Shown piece by piece: positions 46,525 through 56,604 of a stretch of 56,604 nt of DNA. The stretch's first letter is position 1; each line of letters opens with the position of its first letter. The DNA comes from Burkholderiales bacterium. GTDB lineage: Bacteria; Pseudomonadota; Gammaproteobacteria; Burkholderiales; Burkholderiaceae_C. The position numbers and the translations under genes were made by a program. The notes beneath the pieces were generated by a model. It had not been told where the DNA came from, did no database searches, and saw nothing but the letters and a program-made list of their open reading frames with translations. The DNA is taken from contig JAGWLR010000009.1 of assembly GCA_028864885.1 (NCBI GenBank), positions 1 to 56,604 on the forward strand, read 5' to 3'.

Positions 46525-46549
46525 GAAAGGGGCACTTGTGCCCCTTTTT
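46525..46549 (+). terminator. Rho-independent terminator of the infA-RRM unit
   Basis: An 8-bp stem AAGGGGCA / TGCCCCTT with a 4-base loop, followed by a T run. It starts about 40 bp after the RRM gene. Confidence 0.88.
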
Positions 46550-46779
46550 CCGTGGTGGGATTACCATGGGCTACGGGGGCGATGGCAGTTTGGATCGCAA
46601 TGCTGTGCAGCTTGCTCGAAGGGTGAGCTTCGAGGCGCCGTTGTGAAATGGGGAGGTTCAACAAGAGTGAAAACACCTGTCGTCGTCCGTCCCGGGTGAA
46701 GGCCGGGAAGGGCAGAATGGCGCGAAGACATTCAAACCGAGGATTTCAGACACTGAGTGTTTGACCTGGCAAAAAACCA

Positions 46780-48021
46780 ATGAAGCGTCGTGTGTTGATT
46801 GGCGGCGGGGCGTACTGGGCAGCAGGCCAATGGACCTGGGCAAATCGCTTGCCAAGTGCGGGCAACGTGGACCTGGCTGTGATGCCTCATTCGCTGTCCG
46901 AGCGGCGCCAGCTGGATGAGTGGGTTGCGCAATACAACCAGCGAGCAGCGGGGCCTCGCGTCGAGGCAAAGGCTTACCCCCCTGAGCGATACAAGGCTGA
47001 CATTGGCACGCACCTGGCTTCATCTCAAGCCCCGGCCGATGTCTACTATTGGTTTGCGGGCCAGCGCTTGATCGAGTTGGTCGAGCAGGGCTTGATTGCC
47101 CCCCTGGATGACTTCTGGGCGCAACATCATCTGGACCAGGCCTTTGGCTCTGCCTTGCGAGCCGCCGTGAGCTGGCGCGGGCGGCCTTATGCCATTCCCC
47201 TGAACTACTATCCTTGGGGGTTTTTCTATCGCAAATCGGTTTTCGAGCGACACCGCTGGAACACGCCCCGAACTTGGCGTGAATTAGTCGCCCTCGCACA
47301 GCAAGCTCAATCGGTGGGCATGGCGCCCACAGCCAGTGGGGGCCTGGATCGATGGACCTTGGCCGCGTGGTTCGATTATCTGAATTTGCGCTTGAATGGC
47401 TTGCCATTTCACCAAGCCCTGACAGCTGGAACAGTGCCCTTCAACGACGAGCGGGTTCGGCGGGTGTTCACCCAGTGGCGAGGCATTCGAGACCGGCATT
47501 GGTATGACCCAGATGCCCTGCAAATGACGTGGCGCGACGCCTTGCCCTATTTGCTGCGGGGCCGCGCCGCCACCATGCTGATGGGCAACTTCTTCATCGA
47601 AAGTGTGCCCACTGCCTTGCGTCCGGACATGGGGTTCTTTCCCTTTCCGCAGATGTCCCCGTCCATCCCGCGCGCCGAAGAGGCTCCCATTGATGTCCTG
47701 GTGCTCTCGAAGCGGGCCCAGTCATCTCAGGCCGCACGAGATTTCCTGGCCTGGAGCGCCAGTGCCCAGGCACAGGCCATGCTGGCCTCTACCGCGGGCA
47801 AGTTGCCTGCGAATTCATTGGCTCCCTTGAGCCCTGATCCGCTCACCCAACAAAGCGCCACCTGTTTGCGCCAGGCGGCGGGCTTGTCCCAATTTTTTGA
47901 TCGAGATGCCGGCCGTGTGCTGGCGGAAGCTGCGCTGAGCGCCTTCAGCCAGTTTGTCCTGGGACGCATTTCGGAAGATCAGGCCATGGCCCAGATCGAA
48001 ACCGCGCGCCAAGCACGATGA
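46780..48021 (+). CDS. Extracellular solute-binding protein (family 1-like), orphan
   Basis: 413 residues. The N-terminus has a weak signal (RRVLIGGGAYWAAGQWTWA). The fold pattern is that of sugar-type binding proteins: RRQLDEWVAQYNQRA, APADVYYWFAGQRLIELVEQ and GLIAPLDDFW, then YAIPLNYYPWGFFYRKSVFE, GRAATMLMGNFFIE and FLAWSASAQAQAMLASTAGK. There is no permease or ATPase gene; a hybrid histidine kinase with a periplasmic domain follows after 10 bp. The protein may present a ligand to that kinase. This would be the second orphan binding protein tied to a signalling enzyme in the window. Confidence 0.85.
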   Translation: MKRRVLIGGGAYWAAGQWTWANRLPSAGNVDLAVMPHSLSERRQLDEWVAQYNQRAAGPRVEAKAYPPERYKADIGTHLASSQAPADVYYWFAGQRLIELVEQGLIAPLDDFWAQHHLDQAFGSALRAAVSWRGRPYAIPLNYYPWGFFYRKSVFERHRWNTPRTWRELVALAQQAQSVGMAPTASGGLDRWTLAAWFDYLNLRLNGLPFHQALTAGTVPFNDERVRRVFTQWRGIRDRHWYDPDALQMTWRDALPYLLRGRAATMLMGNFFIESVPTALRPDMGFFPFPQMSPSIPRAEEAPIDVLVLSKRAQSSQAARDFLAWSASAQAQAMLASTAGKLPANSLAPLSPDPLTQQSATCLRQAAGLSQFFDRDAGRVLAEAALSAFSQFVLGRISEDQAMAQIETARQAR

Positions 48022-48031
48022 GGCAAGAATC

Positions 48032-49882
48032 ATGAAAGCCCTGTTTGCCCGCAGCTGGAAGTCGCCCCTCGCAGCCAGCATTGTGTGGCGCGCCGCGGTG
48101 TTCGCGCTGGTGGCGTTCACCCTGCTGGCCTTGGTGGAGTTGTGGGCTGAGCAAGAAAGCCAGCGCAAGGCCGTGCACCAAGCGGCGGTGCACGCCACTG
48201 AACTCGCATTGCCATCAATCGGGCGGGCCGTGTGGGCGTACGACGACGCCGGATTGCAGCTGCTGGTGAGTAGCTTGCTGCACGAAAGCTCGATTGCCCG
48301 GGTGCAGGTCAAGACTCGGGATGGCTTGCTGCAAGTCGATCAAACCAAGGCCGATGCCAACGGTGCGCTTCACAACGCCGTCTATGAATTGAGATCGCCT
48401 GATCGGCGTGAGGTACTTGGTGAACTCACCGTCGGCGAATCGTTTGACCAAGTGAACGAACAGACCCTCAGGCGTGCTGCCTATTTGCTGCCCATCGAAT
48501 TGATCAAGGTGCTTGCGATTGTGTTTGGCATCACCTTTTTGATCCACCTGAAAGTGGTTGCGCGTTTGAAGTACATCTCAGATCAGTTGCTCAACCTCGG
48601 TACCGATGCGTCTGGGGCGCGTATTGTGGATCGATCCGCGTCGAAGCGTGAGGATGAGATCACCTCCCTGGTGCACACGATGAATGCATTCCTGCGAGAA
48701 AAGGATGCGCAAAGAGCCGCAGAGTTGGCGCGTGAACGCGCTGAAGCCGCCAGCCGGGCCAAGACTGAGTTCTTGTCTCGGGTCAGCCATGAACTGCGAA
48801 CCCCGCTGAACGCCATCATTGGCTTCGCCCAGCTGCTCGAACTCGATCCCACGGTTCAGAAGGACGCACAACGCGCCGCGCGTGTCTCTCAGATCGGCAG
48901 AGCCGGGCGGCATCTCACCGCGCTGATTGGTGATCTGCTCGATTTGTCCAAGATCGACAGTGGGGCTGAACACATGGAGGCCGGGCCTGTAGACGTTCGA
49001 GCTGCGGTTGCCGACGTGGTCGAGCTGGTTTCTACCGATGCTGAGCAGGCCCAGGTGACCTTGCTCACTGAGTTGGATGACCGCGCGTCCCATGTGAAAG
49101 CCGATCCCATGCGATTACGTCAGATCTTGCTGAACCTGCTCAGCAATGCCGTCAAGTACAACCGGCCCGGTGGCAGGGTCAAGCTCAGCGTGGCGGCTCA
49201 GGGAGGTGGGCAGATCGCGCTGCGTGTGCAGGACGATGGGCTGGGGATGAACGAAGCCCAACTTGAATCGCTGTATCAACCCTTCAACCGCTTGGGGCGA
49301 CAGCAATCGTCGGTCAAGGGCACCGGCATCGGTCTGGTGATCACCAAGCGTTTGACCGAACTCATGGGGGGATCGCTGCAGGTGATCAGCGCAGAGCGCC
49401 AGGGCAGTACGTTCACGCTCACCTTGCCAGCATGGGAGGGAGGCCACGCCGAAGCAAGCGATCTCAGCCCAGCCCAGCCAGTGCGGATCGCCGCAGGGCC
49501 GGGCGCTTCGCGGTGGACCTTGGTCTACGTCGAAGACGAACCCATCAACATCGACTTGGTGCGTGCCGTGTTGACGGAGCACGCAGGATTTCAGTTGGAA
49601 GTGGCCACCACCCTGGCTGACGGCCTGGCACTGATCACGCGCTGCCAACCGACCCTGGTGTTGTTGGATCTGCACCTGCCCGATGGCAATGGGATCGATC
49701 TGTTGCGGATTCTGCGTAGCGCGCCGCAAACCCAGGCCCTGCGGGTTTTGGTGGTGTCAGCCGATGTCACCCAGTACGCAAAAGAGAGTGCGCTGGCAGC
49801 AGGCGCCGATGGGTTTGTCACCAAGCCGTATGAGTTCGCCACCCTGATGGCCGCCATCATCAGCTTGCTTCCCGCGCCATGA
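48032..49882 (+). CDS. Hybrid histidine kinase with periplasmic sensor and receiver
   Basis: 616 residues from the ATG at 48032. A membrane helix (about 18-38), a periplasmic domain of about 110 residues, a second helix (about 150-172), a HAMP-like linker, then HisKA with the phospho-accepting His253 in SHELRTPLN, an ATPase domain (NLLSNAVKYN; DDGLGM; GTGIGL), and a C-terminal receiver with Asp546 (LVLLDLHLP) and KPYEF. It follows an orphan binding-protein gene, so the input may be a ligand-loaded binding protein. No output regulator is next to it. Confidence 0.93.
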   Translation: MKALFARSWKSPLAASIVWRAAVFALVAFTLLALVELWAEQESQRKAVHQAAVHATELALPSIGRAVWAYDDAGLQLLVSSLLHESSIARVQVKTRDGLLQVDQTKADANGALHNAVYELRSPDRREVLGELTVGESFDQVNEQTLRRAAYLLPIELIKVLAIVFGITFLIHLKVVARLKYISDQLLNLGTDASGARIVDRSASKREDEITSLVHTMNAFLREKDAQRAAELARERAEAASRAKTEFLSRVSHELRTPLNAIIGFAQLLELDPTVQKDAQRAARVSQIGRAGRHLTALIGDLLDLSKIDSGAEHMEAGPVDVRAAVADVVELVSTDAEQAQVTLLTELDDRASHVKADPMRLRQILLNLLSNAVKYNRPGGRVKLSVAAQGGGQIALRVQDDGLGMNEAQLESLYQPFNRLGRQQSSVKGTGIGLVITKRLTELMGGSLQVISAERQGSTFTLTLPAWEGGHAEASDLSPAQPVRIAAGPGASRWTLVYVEDEPINIDLVRAVLTEHAGFQLEVATTLADGLALITRCQPTLVLLDLHLPDGNGIDLLRILRSAPQTQALRVLVVSADVTQYAKESALAAGADGFVTKPYEFATLMAAIISLLPAP

Positions 49883-49891
49883 CTGTGGGCT

Positions 49892-50476
49892 TTAGCCCTG
49901 CAGCCGCGATGCCAGCTTTGCCTGGACCCTAGGCCAATCAGCCGACGTGATGCTGTAGACGACCGAATTGCGAATGAACCCATCCCGCATGACCATGTGG
50001 TGGCGCAAGATGCCTTCTTCACGGGCGCCGATGCGCGCAATCGCACTTCTGGATTTGGCATTGCGTTCGTCGGTCAACAATTCAACCCGGTTGCAGCCCC
50101 ACACCTGAAAGGCATGCTGCAGCATCAGGTACTTGGCTTCTGTGTTGATGTGGGTGCGTTGCCAAGAAGCCGCCAAGAACGTGAAGCCGATTTCAACGCG
50201 GCGGTGAGCCGCTTCAATGCAGCGGAATCGGGTGCTGCCCACCACCTGGCCGGCGGACTGATCGACCGTGGCAAAAGCCAGTTCTTTGCCGGCGTCAAAA
50301 GCCGCTTCGGAATCAGCATAGAACTTCGGTAGATCGCTGGGATGGGGGACAAAGGTGACAGGGATCTTCCACAACTCACCATCCTGGATGGCCTCAGCCA
50401 GTGCAGGCAAATGGGCGGCAGACAAAGGTTCCAACCGCACTCGGTCACCTGACAAGGCTACTTTCTCGATTTTCAT
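49892..50476 (-). CDS. GNAT-family acetyltransferase, RimJ/RimL type
   Basis: 194 residues from the Met at 50476. It starts with GDRVRLEPLSAAHLPALAEA and continues with VGSTRFRCIEAAHRRVEIGF, INTEAKYLMLQHAFQVWGCN and RVELLTDERNAKSRSAIARIG, ending RHHMVMRDGFIRNSVVYSI. These are the standard motifs of GNAT enzymes acting on protein N-termini or small amines, with acetyl-CoA as donor. Soluble and monocistronic. Confidence 0.92.
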   Translation of the reverse strand: MKIEKVALSGDRVRLEPLSAAHLPALAEAIQDGELWKIPVTFVPHPSDLPKFYADSEAAFDAGKELAFATVDQSAGQVVGSTRFRCIEAAHRRVEIGFTFLAASWQRTHINTEAKYLMLQHAFQVWGCNRVELLTDERNAKSRSAIARIGAREEGILRHHMVMRDGFIRNSVVYSITSADWPRVQAKLASRLQG

Positions 50477-50650
50477 TTTTGATCCCTTTCCTCCCTTCAT
50501 GGTATGGGTGAACAGCCTTGGTGTGGCGGAATCGACTCATGGGAAACGCAATTGCGCCTCTGAAAAGAATGTGACAGGATTTCGGACAGAGAACTCCTGA
50601 ACTCCGCTCCGAAAAATCGTTTGGCATTGACACCTGAGAAGGAGCATCGC

Positions 50651-51802
50651 ATGCGAGTCATATCCGTTTCGTCTCGTGCGGCTGATCCAGTCAGAGCCGG
50701 TGTCGATCTGGGTCGGGCGCTGGCACCGATCGAGCCAGAAGTCGTCTTCCTGTTTTCAGCCATTCATTACGCGGAATCAGACGACCTGATTCAAGCCATC
50801 GTCGATACGATAGGGCAACCCGATTTGATCGTCATCGGCAACACCGGCGACGGCTATTTCGATGCCAGTGGTGCCTACGACAACGGTGTCGTTGCCATGG
50901 GGCTCAGCAGCGAAGGCCAGGTGCAATGGCTGCTGGAACAGGAATCCGGGGTTCAGGCTGACCCCGCTGGCACCACGCGGCGTCTGCTAGATCGAGTGCA
51001 GTCGGCAAGTGCGCCGCACAAACCGGCGTGGTGCTTTTTCGTTTCCGATTTCAAGACCGACGCTGCTGAAATCGAGTCGGCCCTGTCGGGCGCTGATTTC
51101 CCCGTCATCGGTGGGCTGGCAGCAGATGACAACCGCATGCACGATTGCGTCCTTTATTGCCGCGATGGCATTCGGCGTGATGCAGCATTCATGCTGGCGG
51201 CGTTGGGGCCCATGCGGTTCGAGATTGCGATTGGCAACAGCCTGACGCCCGTGGGGCAATGCGGTGTGGTCGAAGCCGCGGAAGGCTCGAACGTGTTTCG
51301 GATCGGTGGCCAGTCGGCGATGGATTTCATTGAGCAGGAAACGGGCAAGCCGGTACTGCAGTCAGACCGGGGGATCACCTCGCTGACCATCATCGACTCT
51401 GACGAGCCTGAAATCAAACGCTTGCGCTCGATCGTGCCCGACTTCTCTCGGGCTGAACGCTCACTCGGCTTGTATGGTGGCATCGAAGCCGGTCGCACGG
51501 TGCAGGTCTGCCTGGCGCGCGCCAGCGACCTCATAGCCGAGGTGCACACCATTGCTGAGCGCATCGGATCGACCACATCGCAGCCGATTGCCGCGCTCAT
51601 TGTCAGTTGCGCCGCACGCAAGTCTGTTCTTGGCCACGAGGTGCAGAGAGAAGCCCAGGCGCTTTCCGAGCGCTTGGGAGAGGGGGTGGCGATTGCCGGG
51701 TTCCCCTCGTTTGGCGAAATCGGGCCGCTCAAAATTGATGGACGCTACACGCGCAACTTGTTTCACAACATGACCTACGTCGTGCTGCTTTTGAGTGCGT
51801 AG
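50651..51802 (+). CDS. FIST domain sensory protein
   Basis: 383 residues from the ATG at 50651 with GAAGGAG upstream. FIST_N covers about 20-215 (LIVIGNTGDGYFDASG; FPVIGGLAADDNR) and FIST_C about 225-370 (VFRIGGQSAMDFIEQETG; LIVSCAARKSVLG; GFPSFGEIGP). FIST domains are input modules thought to bind small ligands such as amino acids. No membrane segment. The hybrid kinase gene begins 8 bp downstream, so the two make a sensor-kinase pair. Confidence 0.93.
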   Translation: MRVISVSSRAADPVRAGVDLGRALAPIEPEVVFLFSAIHYAESDDLIQAIVDTIGQPDLIVIGNTGDGYFDASGAYDNGVVAMGLSSEGQVQWLLEQESGVQADPAGTTRRLLDRVQSASAPHKPAWCFFVSDFKTDAAEIESALSGADFPVIGGLAADDNRMHDCVLYCRDGIRRDAAFMLAALGPMRFEIAIGNSLTPVGQCGVVEAAEGSNVFRIGGQSAMDFIEQETGKPVLQSDRGITSLTIIDSDEPEIKRLRSIVPDFSRAERSLGLYGGIEAGRTVQVCLARASDLIAEVHTIAERIGSTTSQPIAALIVSCAARKSVLGHEVQREAQALSERLGEGVAIAGFPSFGEIGPLKIDGRYTRNLFHNMTYVVLLLSA

Positions 51803-51810
51803 GGGATCAA

Positions 51811-54300
51811 ATGCAAGCCCAATACCTGACGACCCTGTCGGGCACCGAGGCAGATTTTGAACATGTCGATGTGCTGAAGCGGCACATGCTGGCGGGGCCG
51901 GTGGCTGTTCTGGTGGGCGACCTCGAATCGGTGCGCGGCGTGATGCGTGATCAGTTCGCGCGACTGGTCGGCTTGATCATCACGCCGGATCAAGCCCCTG
52001 GTCTGGAACAACTGGGCCCGTTATGCTGGCACTTGCGAGCGCCGCTGTCCTGGCATGCCCACTTGCGTGTCATCTCGACGCCGTTTCTGGATGCGGCGAT
52101 GGCTGGTTTGAGCCTGCAGGATGCGCTGAACAATGCACAGCTCGCCTTTTCCCGCCTGGAGCGGGAATACGCCACCACGCGCGGTGACTACGAACGTGTC
52201 AACACCTCGCTGTTGGGCAAGGTGAAAGCCCTGACCGCAGCACAAAACGAAATCATTGCCTTGAACCAGCAACTTGAACTCAAGGTGCAAGAGCGTACAG
52301 CTGCGCTTGAGGCGAGCAATTTGAGCCTGATTCAGGCCAAAAACGACGCGGAGGCGGCCAACGAAGCCAAGAGCATTTTTCTGGCGACGATGAGCCATGA
52401 AATACGCACACCCATGAATGGGGTCATCGGCATGCTGGAGCTGCTGGGTGATTCTGATCTCGCGCCTGATCAGCATTCCATGTTGTGCATTGCTCGCGAG
52501 TCAGCGGTGTCATTGCTCAACATCCTCAACGACATTCTCGACTTCTCGAAAATCGAGGCTGGCAAGCTCACGCTTGAACATCATCCTGTGCGCCTGTGCG
52601 ATCTGGTAGAAAACGTCTCTGAAGCGTTGTCGGTGAACGCCACCCAACGCAATTTGCGCATCTACACCTATGTCGACACGGCCTTGCCAGACCTCATCAT
52701 GGGCGACGAAGTACGGCTGAGGCAAGTTCTGCTGAACTTGTGCAGCAATGCACTCAAGTTCACGGGTGATCATTCTGACTCGCCTATGGGCCGAATCTGG
52801 GTTGATTGTCAGCGGGCGCCTGAATCGCCAGACATGTTCGAGATTCGCGTGCGAGACAATGGGGTGGGCATAACCGAAGAAATCATCGCGCGGCTGTTCA
52901 CCCCCTTCACCCAGGGCGAAAGTTCGACCACGCGACGCTATGGTGGTACTGGCCTAGGGTTGTCGATCTGTCATCAATTGGTGTCGATGATGGGCGGTAC
53001 CATCTCGGTCGAAAGTGAAGCCGGGCAGGGATCGAGCTTCATCGTGCGCCTGCCTTTGTATCCCGCGCCGGAAGCAAAGCCCGTGGCCAACCCGCCATGG
53101 GCACTCACCGGGCTTGAATGCCTGGTTGCAGCGAAGGACCCTGATCTGCGTCGCATCGTTGCCGCCTATCTGGGGGCGGAGGGCGCAACCGTCCATTTAC
53201 AGGACCCTATCAGCCACGTGGCTCTGGATGGGTGGATGGCCCGTCCGGGCCGCTGTGCACTGATTGAGCTGGATGAGAGCGCGCCAGAGCATGTCGAGTG
53301 GATGCTGTCAGGGGCGACGCCGGTAGCCTGGCGCCAGCGCACCGTGGTGTTGCACCCGCGGCAGCTACGGCGAGTTCAACGGCCGGATGATCTCGTCGGG
53401 GTGGCGGTCGATCCTTTGCTCAGGCAGCCCTTGCTGGATGCCATTGGCACGGTGATGGGCTTGGGCGTTGGTCTGCAGCCAGCACAAGCCAGAGTGCCTC
53501 AGGCCATCGAACCCTTACCGGTGAATATGTCTCAGATCAGCATTCTGGTGGCCGAAGACAACGCTGTGAATCAAGAAGTTCTGCGCCAGCAATTACGACG
53601 CCTGGGCCTCGACTGCATCGTGGTCGATAACGGCCGTCAAGCCCTGGCCATGCTGCAGCAGCGGCGGTTTGATTTGCTGTTGACCGATTGCCACATGCCC
53701 GAGATGGACGGCTACCAATTGGCAAATGCTATCCGGCAGACGGAGGTTTCACAAACCTCGGTGCACCTGCCGATCATCGCGCTGACCGCCAATGCCTTGC
53801 GTGACGAAGCCGAGCGTTGTCTCAACGCCGGAATGGATGACTACCTCGCCAAGCCCGTCGAGTTGCGCGATCTGAAAGCCACCCTGTTGCGTTGGATTCG
53901 AGGCATGTCTTCAGTAGTGGGGGGAGGTCGCCTTGATTCTGACCACCGTGATCCTGGCTTGTTTCCCGGCGTCGACATTCGGGTGTTGGGCCGTCTGGTG
54001 GGCGGTGATGCGTTGGTTCAGCGTCGGATCGTGACGTGCTTTTTGGATGACAGCGATGCGATGCTTGAGGAGTTGGCCGGAGCAAGGCACGCCGAAGATG
54101 CTTACCGTGTTCACATGGTTGCGCACAAGCTGAAGTCATCGGCGGCGACCGTCGGTGCGATGGAGTTGGCTCGTCACTGTGCGCACGTCGATCGGGAGTG
54201 GTCTCGGTTAGCATGGTCCGATTTGAGTGCGGCGTGCAACCAGGTCGAGCAGGAATGCCGAGTGGTGGTGAGCAGTCTGGAGCGCTGGCTCCGTGCCTGA
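51811..54300 (+). CDS. Hybrid histidine kinase with receiver and Hpt domains
   Basis: 829 residues, no membrane helices. An N-terminal region (1-110) and a coiled coil precede HisKA with His196 (SHEIRTPMNG), the ATPase domain (LCSNALKFTG; DNGVGI; GGTGLGLSICHQL), a degenerate receiver-like segment (about 430-540), a receiver with Asp626 (LLLTDCHMPEMDG) and KPVELRDL, and a C-terminal Hpt domain with His772 (AHKLKSSAATVG). It makes a complete internal phosphorelay. It is co-transcribed with the FIST gene, which probably supplies the sensory input. Confidence 0.93.
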   Translation: MQAQYLTTLSGTEADFEHVDVLKRHMLAGPVAVLVGDLESVRGVMRDQFARLVGLIITPDQAPGLEQLGPLCWHLRAPLSWHAHLRVISTPFLDAAMAGLSLQDALNNAQLAFSRLEREYATTRGDYERVNTSLLGKVKALTAAQNEIIALNQQLELKVQERTAALEASNLSLIQAKNDAEAANEAKSIFLATMSHEIRTPMNGVIGMLELLGDSDLAPDQHSMLCIARESAVSLLNILNDILDFSKIEAGKLTLEHHPVRLCDLVENVSEALSVNATQRNLRIYTYVDTALPDLIMGDEVRLRQVLLNLCSNALKFTGDHSDSPMGRIWVDCQRAPESPDMFEIRVRDNGVGITEEIIARLFTPFTQGESSTTRRYGGTGLGLSICHQLVSMMGGTISVESEAGQGSSFIVRLPLYPAPEAKPVANPPWALTGLECLVAAKDPDLRRIVAAYLGAEGATVHLQDPISHVALDGWMARPGRCALIELDESAPEHVEWMLSGATPVAWRQRTVVLHPRQLRRVQRPDDLVGVAVDPLLRQPLLDAIGTVMGLGVGLQPAQARVPQAIEPLPVNMSQISILVAEDNAVNQEVLRQQLRRLGLDCIVVDNGRQALAMLQQRRFDLLLTDCHMPEMDGYQLANAIRQTEVSQTSVHLPIIALTANALRDEAERCLNAGMDDYLAKPVELRDLKATLLRWIRGMSSVVGGGRLDSDHRDPGLFPGVDIRVLGRLVGGDALVQRRIVTCFLDDSDAMLEELAGARHAEDAYRVHMVAHKLKSSAATVGAMELARHCAHVDREWSRLAWSDLSAACNQVEQECRVVVSSLERWLRA

Positions 54301-54459
54301 GTAGCGTCGATGCAGGCAGCTGTACCCAAACTCAGCACCATGGAGGGCTATGAAAAGCGTCTTTCAAACCTTTTTTACCACTAAGAGGTCTGGGCGTGGG
54401 CACGGCTGCGAGCTGTGGCTCGATACCAAGGCCGAACCTGGAGCGAAATTTCGCTTCTC

Positions 54460-56604
<2,145 letters not shown>

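Noticed and set aside
54379-54410. Fourth copy of the ECF element (CTAAGAGG at 54381)
   Set aside because: The -10-like box is present on the minus strand, but 20 bases away the sequence reads CTCGC instead of GCGAA, and it lies downstream of two converging genes.

Overview
The window is typical chromosomal DNA of a Gram-negative bacterium, most likely a free-living betaproteobacterium of the order Burkholderiales. I base this on the G+C-rich, densely packed genes, the many outer-membrane proteins (OmpW, TonB receptor, porin-like proteins), the long proteobacterial-type GshA, the YghU and Tas homologues, a PAS-MCP-CZB chemoreceptor and a small Gly-rich RRM protein. Genus cannot be fixed from the sequence. 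I see no tRNA, rRNA, CRISPR array, insertion sequence or phage gene.

Layout. 0.1-9.2 kb: MarR regulator, a C-terminally truncated bestrophin, a Tat-exported dienelactone hydrolase, MscS channel, DapB-like oxidoreductase, cation/proton antiporter, ClcB-like channel and a Baeyer-Villiger-type flavoprotein. 9.4-11.4 kb: an exported operon of DUF2946 protein, a Cys-containing outer-membrane barrel and a thioredoxin-like protein. 11.4-12.5 kb: a protein that resembles Bacillus Tgl transglutaminase. 13.0-15.2 kb: a two-gene operon for a monohaem cytochrome-porin fusion resembling Cyc2 and a dihaem c4-type cytochrome, the same pairing as cyc2-cyc1 of iron oxidisers. 15.3-20.9 kb: Tas, YghU, GST, a 14-TM exporter and DUF1345. 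21-26 kb: envelope lipoproteins, GDSL esterase, OmpW, MFS, YbjQ, TMEM175. 26.2-30.5 kb: a TonB receptor / orphan binding protein / diguanylate cyclase operon. 30.5-38.4 kb: GshA, chemoreceptor, lipocalin, COG4705 membrane protein (with the remnant of a second copy just upstream), MFS and a fluoride-type CLC.

38.4-44.7 kb is the most interesting part. An ECF sigma factor, a DUF2892 protein with a CPMC motif, a peroxiredoxin-like protein, a periplasmic thioredoxin, a CcdA-type electron carrier (broken by an internal deletion), a secreted protein made of Lys-Cys repeats and its translationally coupled DUF6969-like partner form three transcription units. Each starts with the same 32-bp element, GCGAA-N20-CTCTTAG, with identical spacing. 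I read this as a small self-contained ECF regulon for periplasmic thiol or metal stress. KatG and Dps lie next to it.

44.8-56.6 kb is a signalling region: a CheY-like protein, IF-1, an RRM protein, an orphan sugar-type binding protein with a hybrid kinase, a FIST sensor protein with a hybrid kinase, and a further hybrid kinase that runs off the right end of the window.
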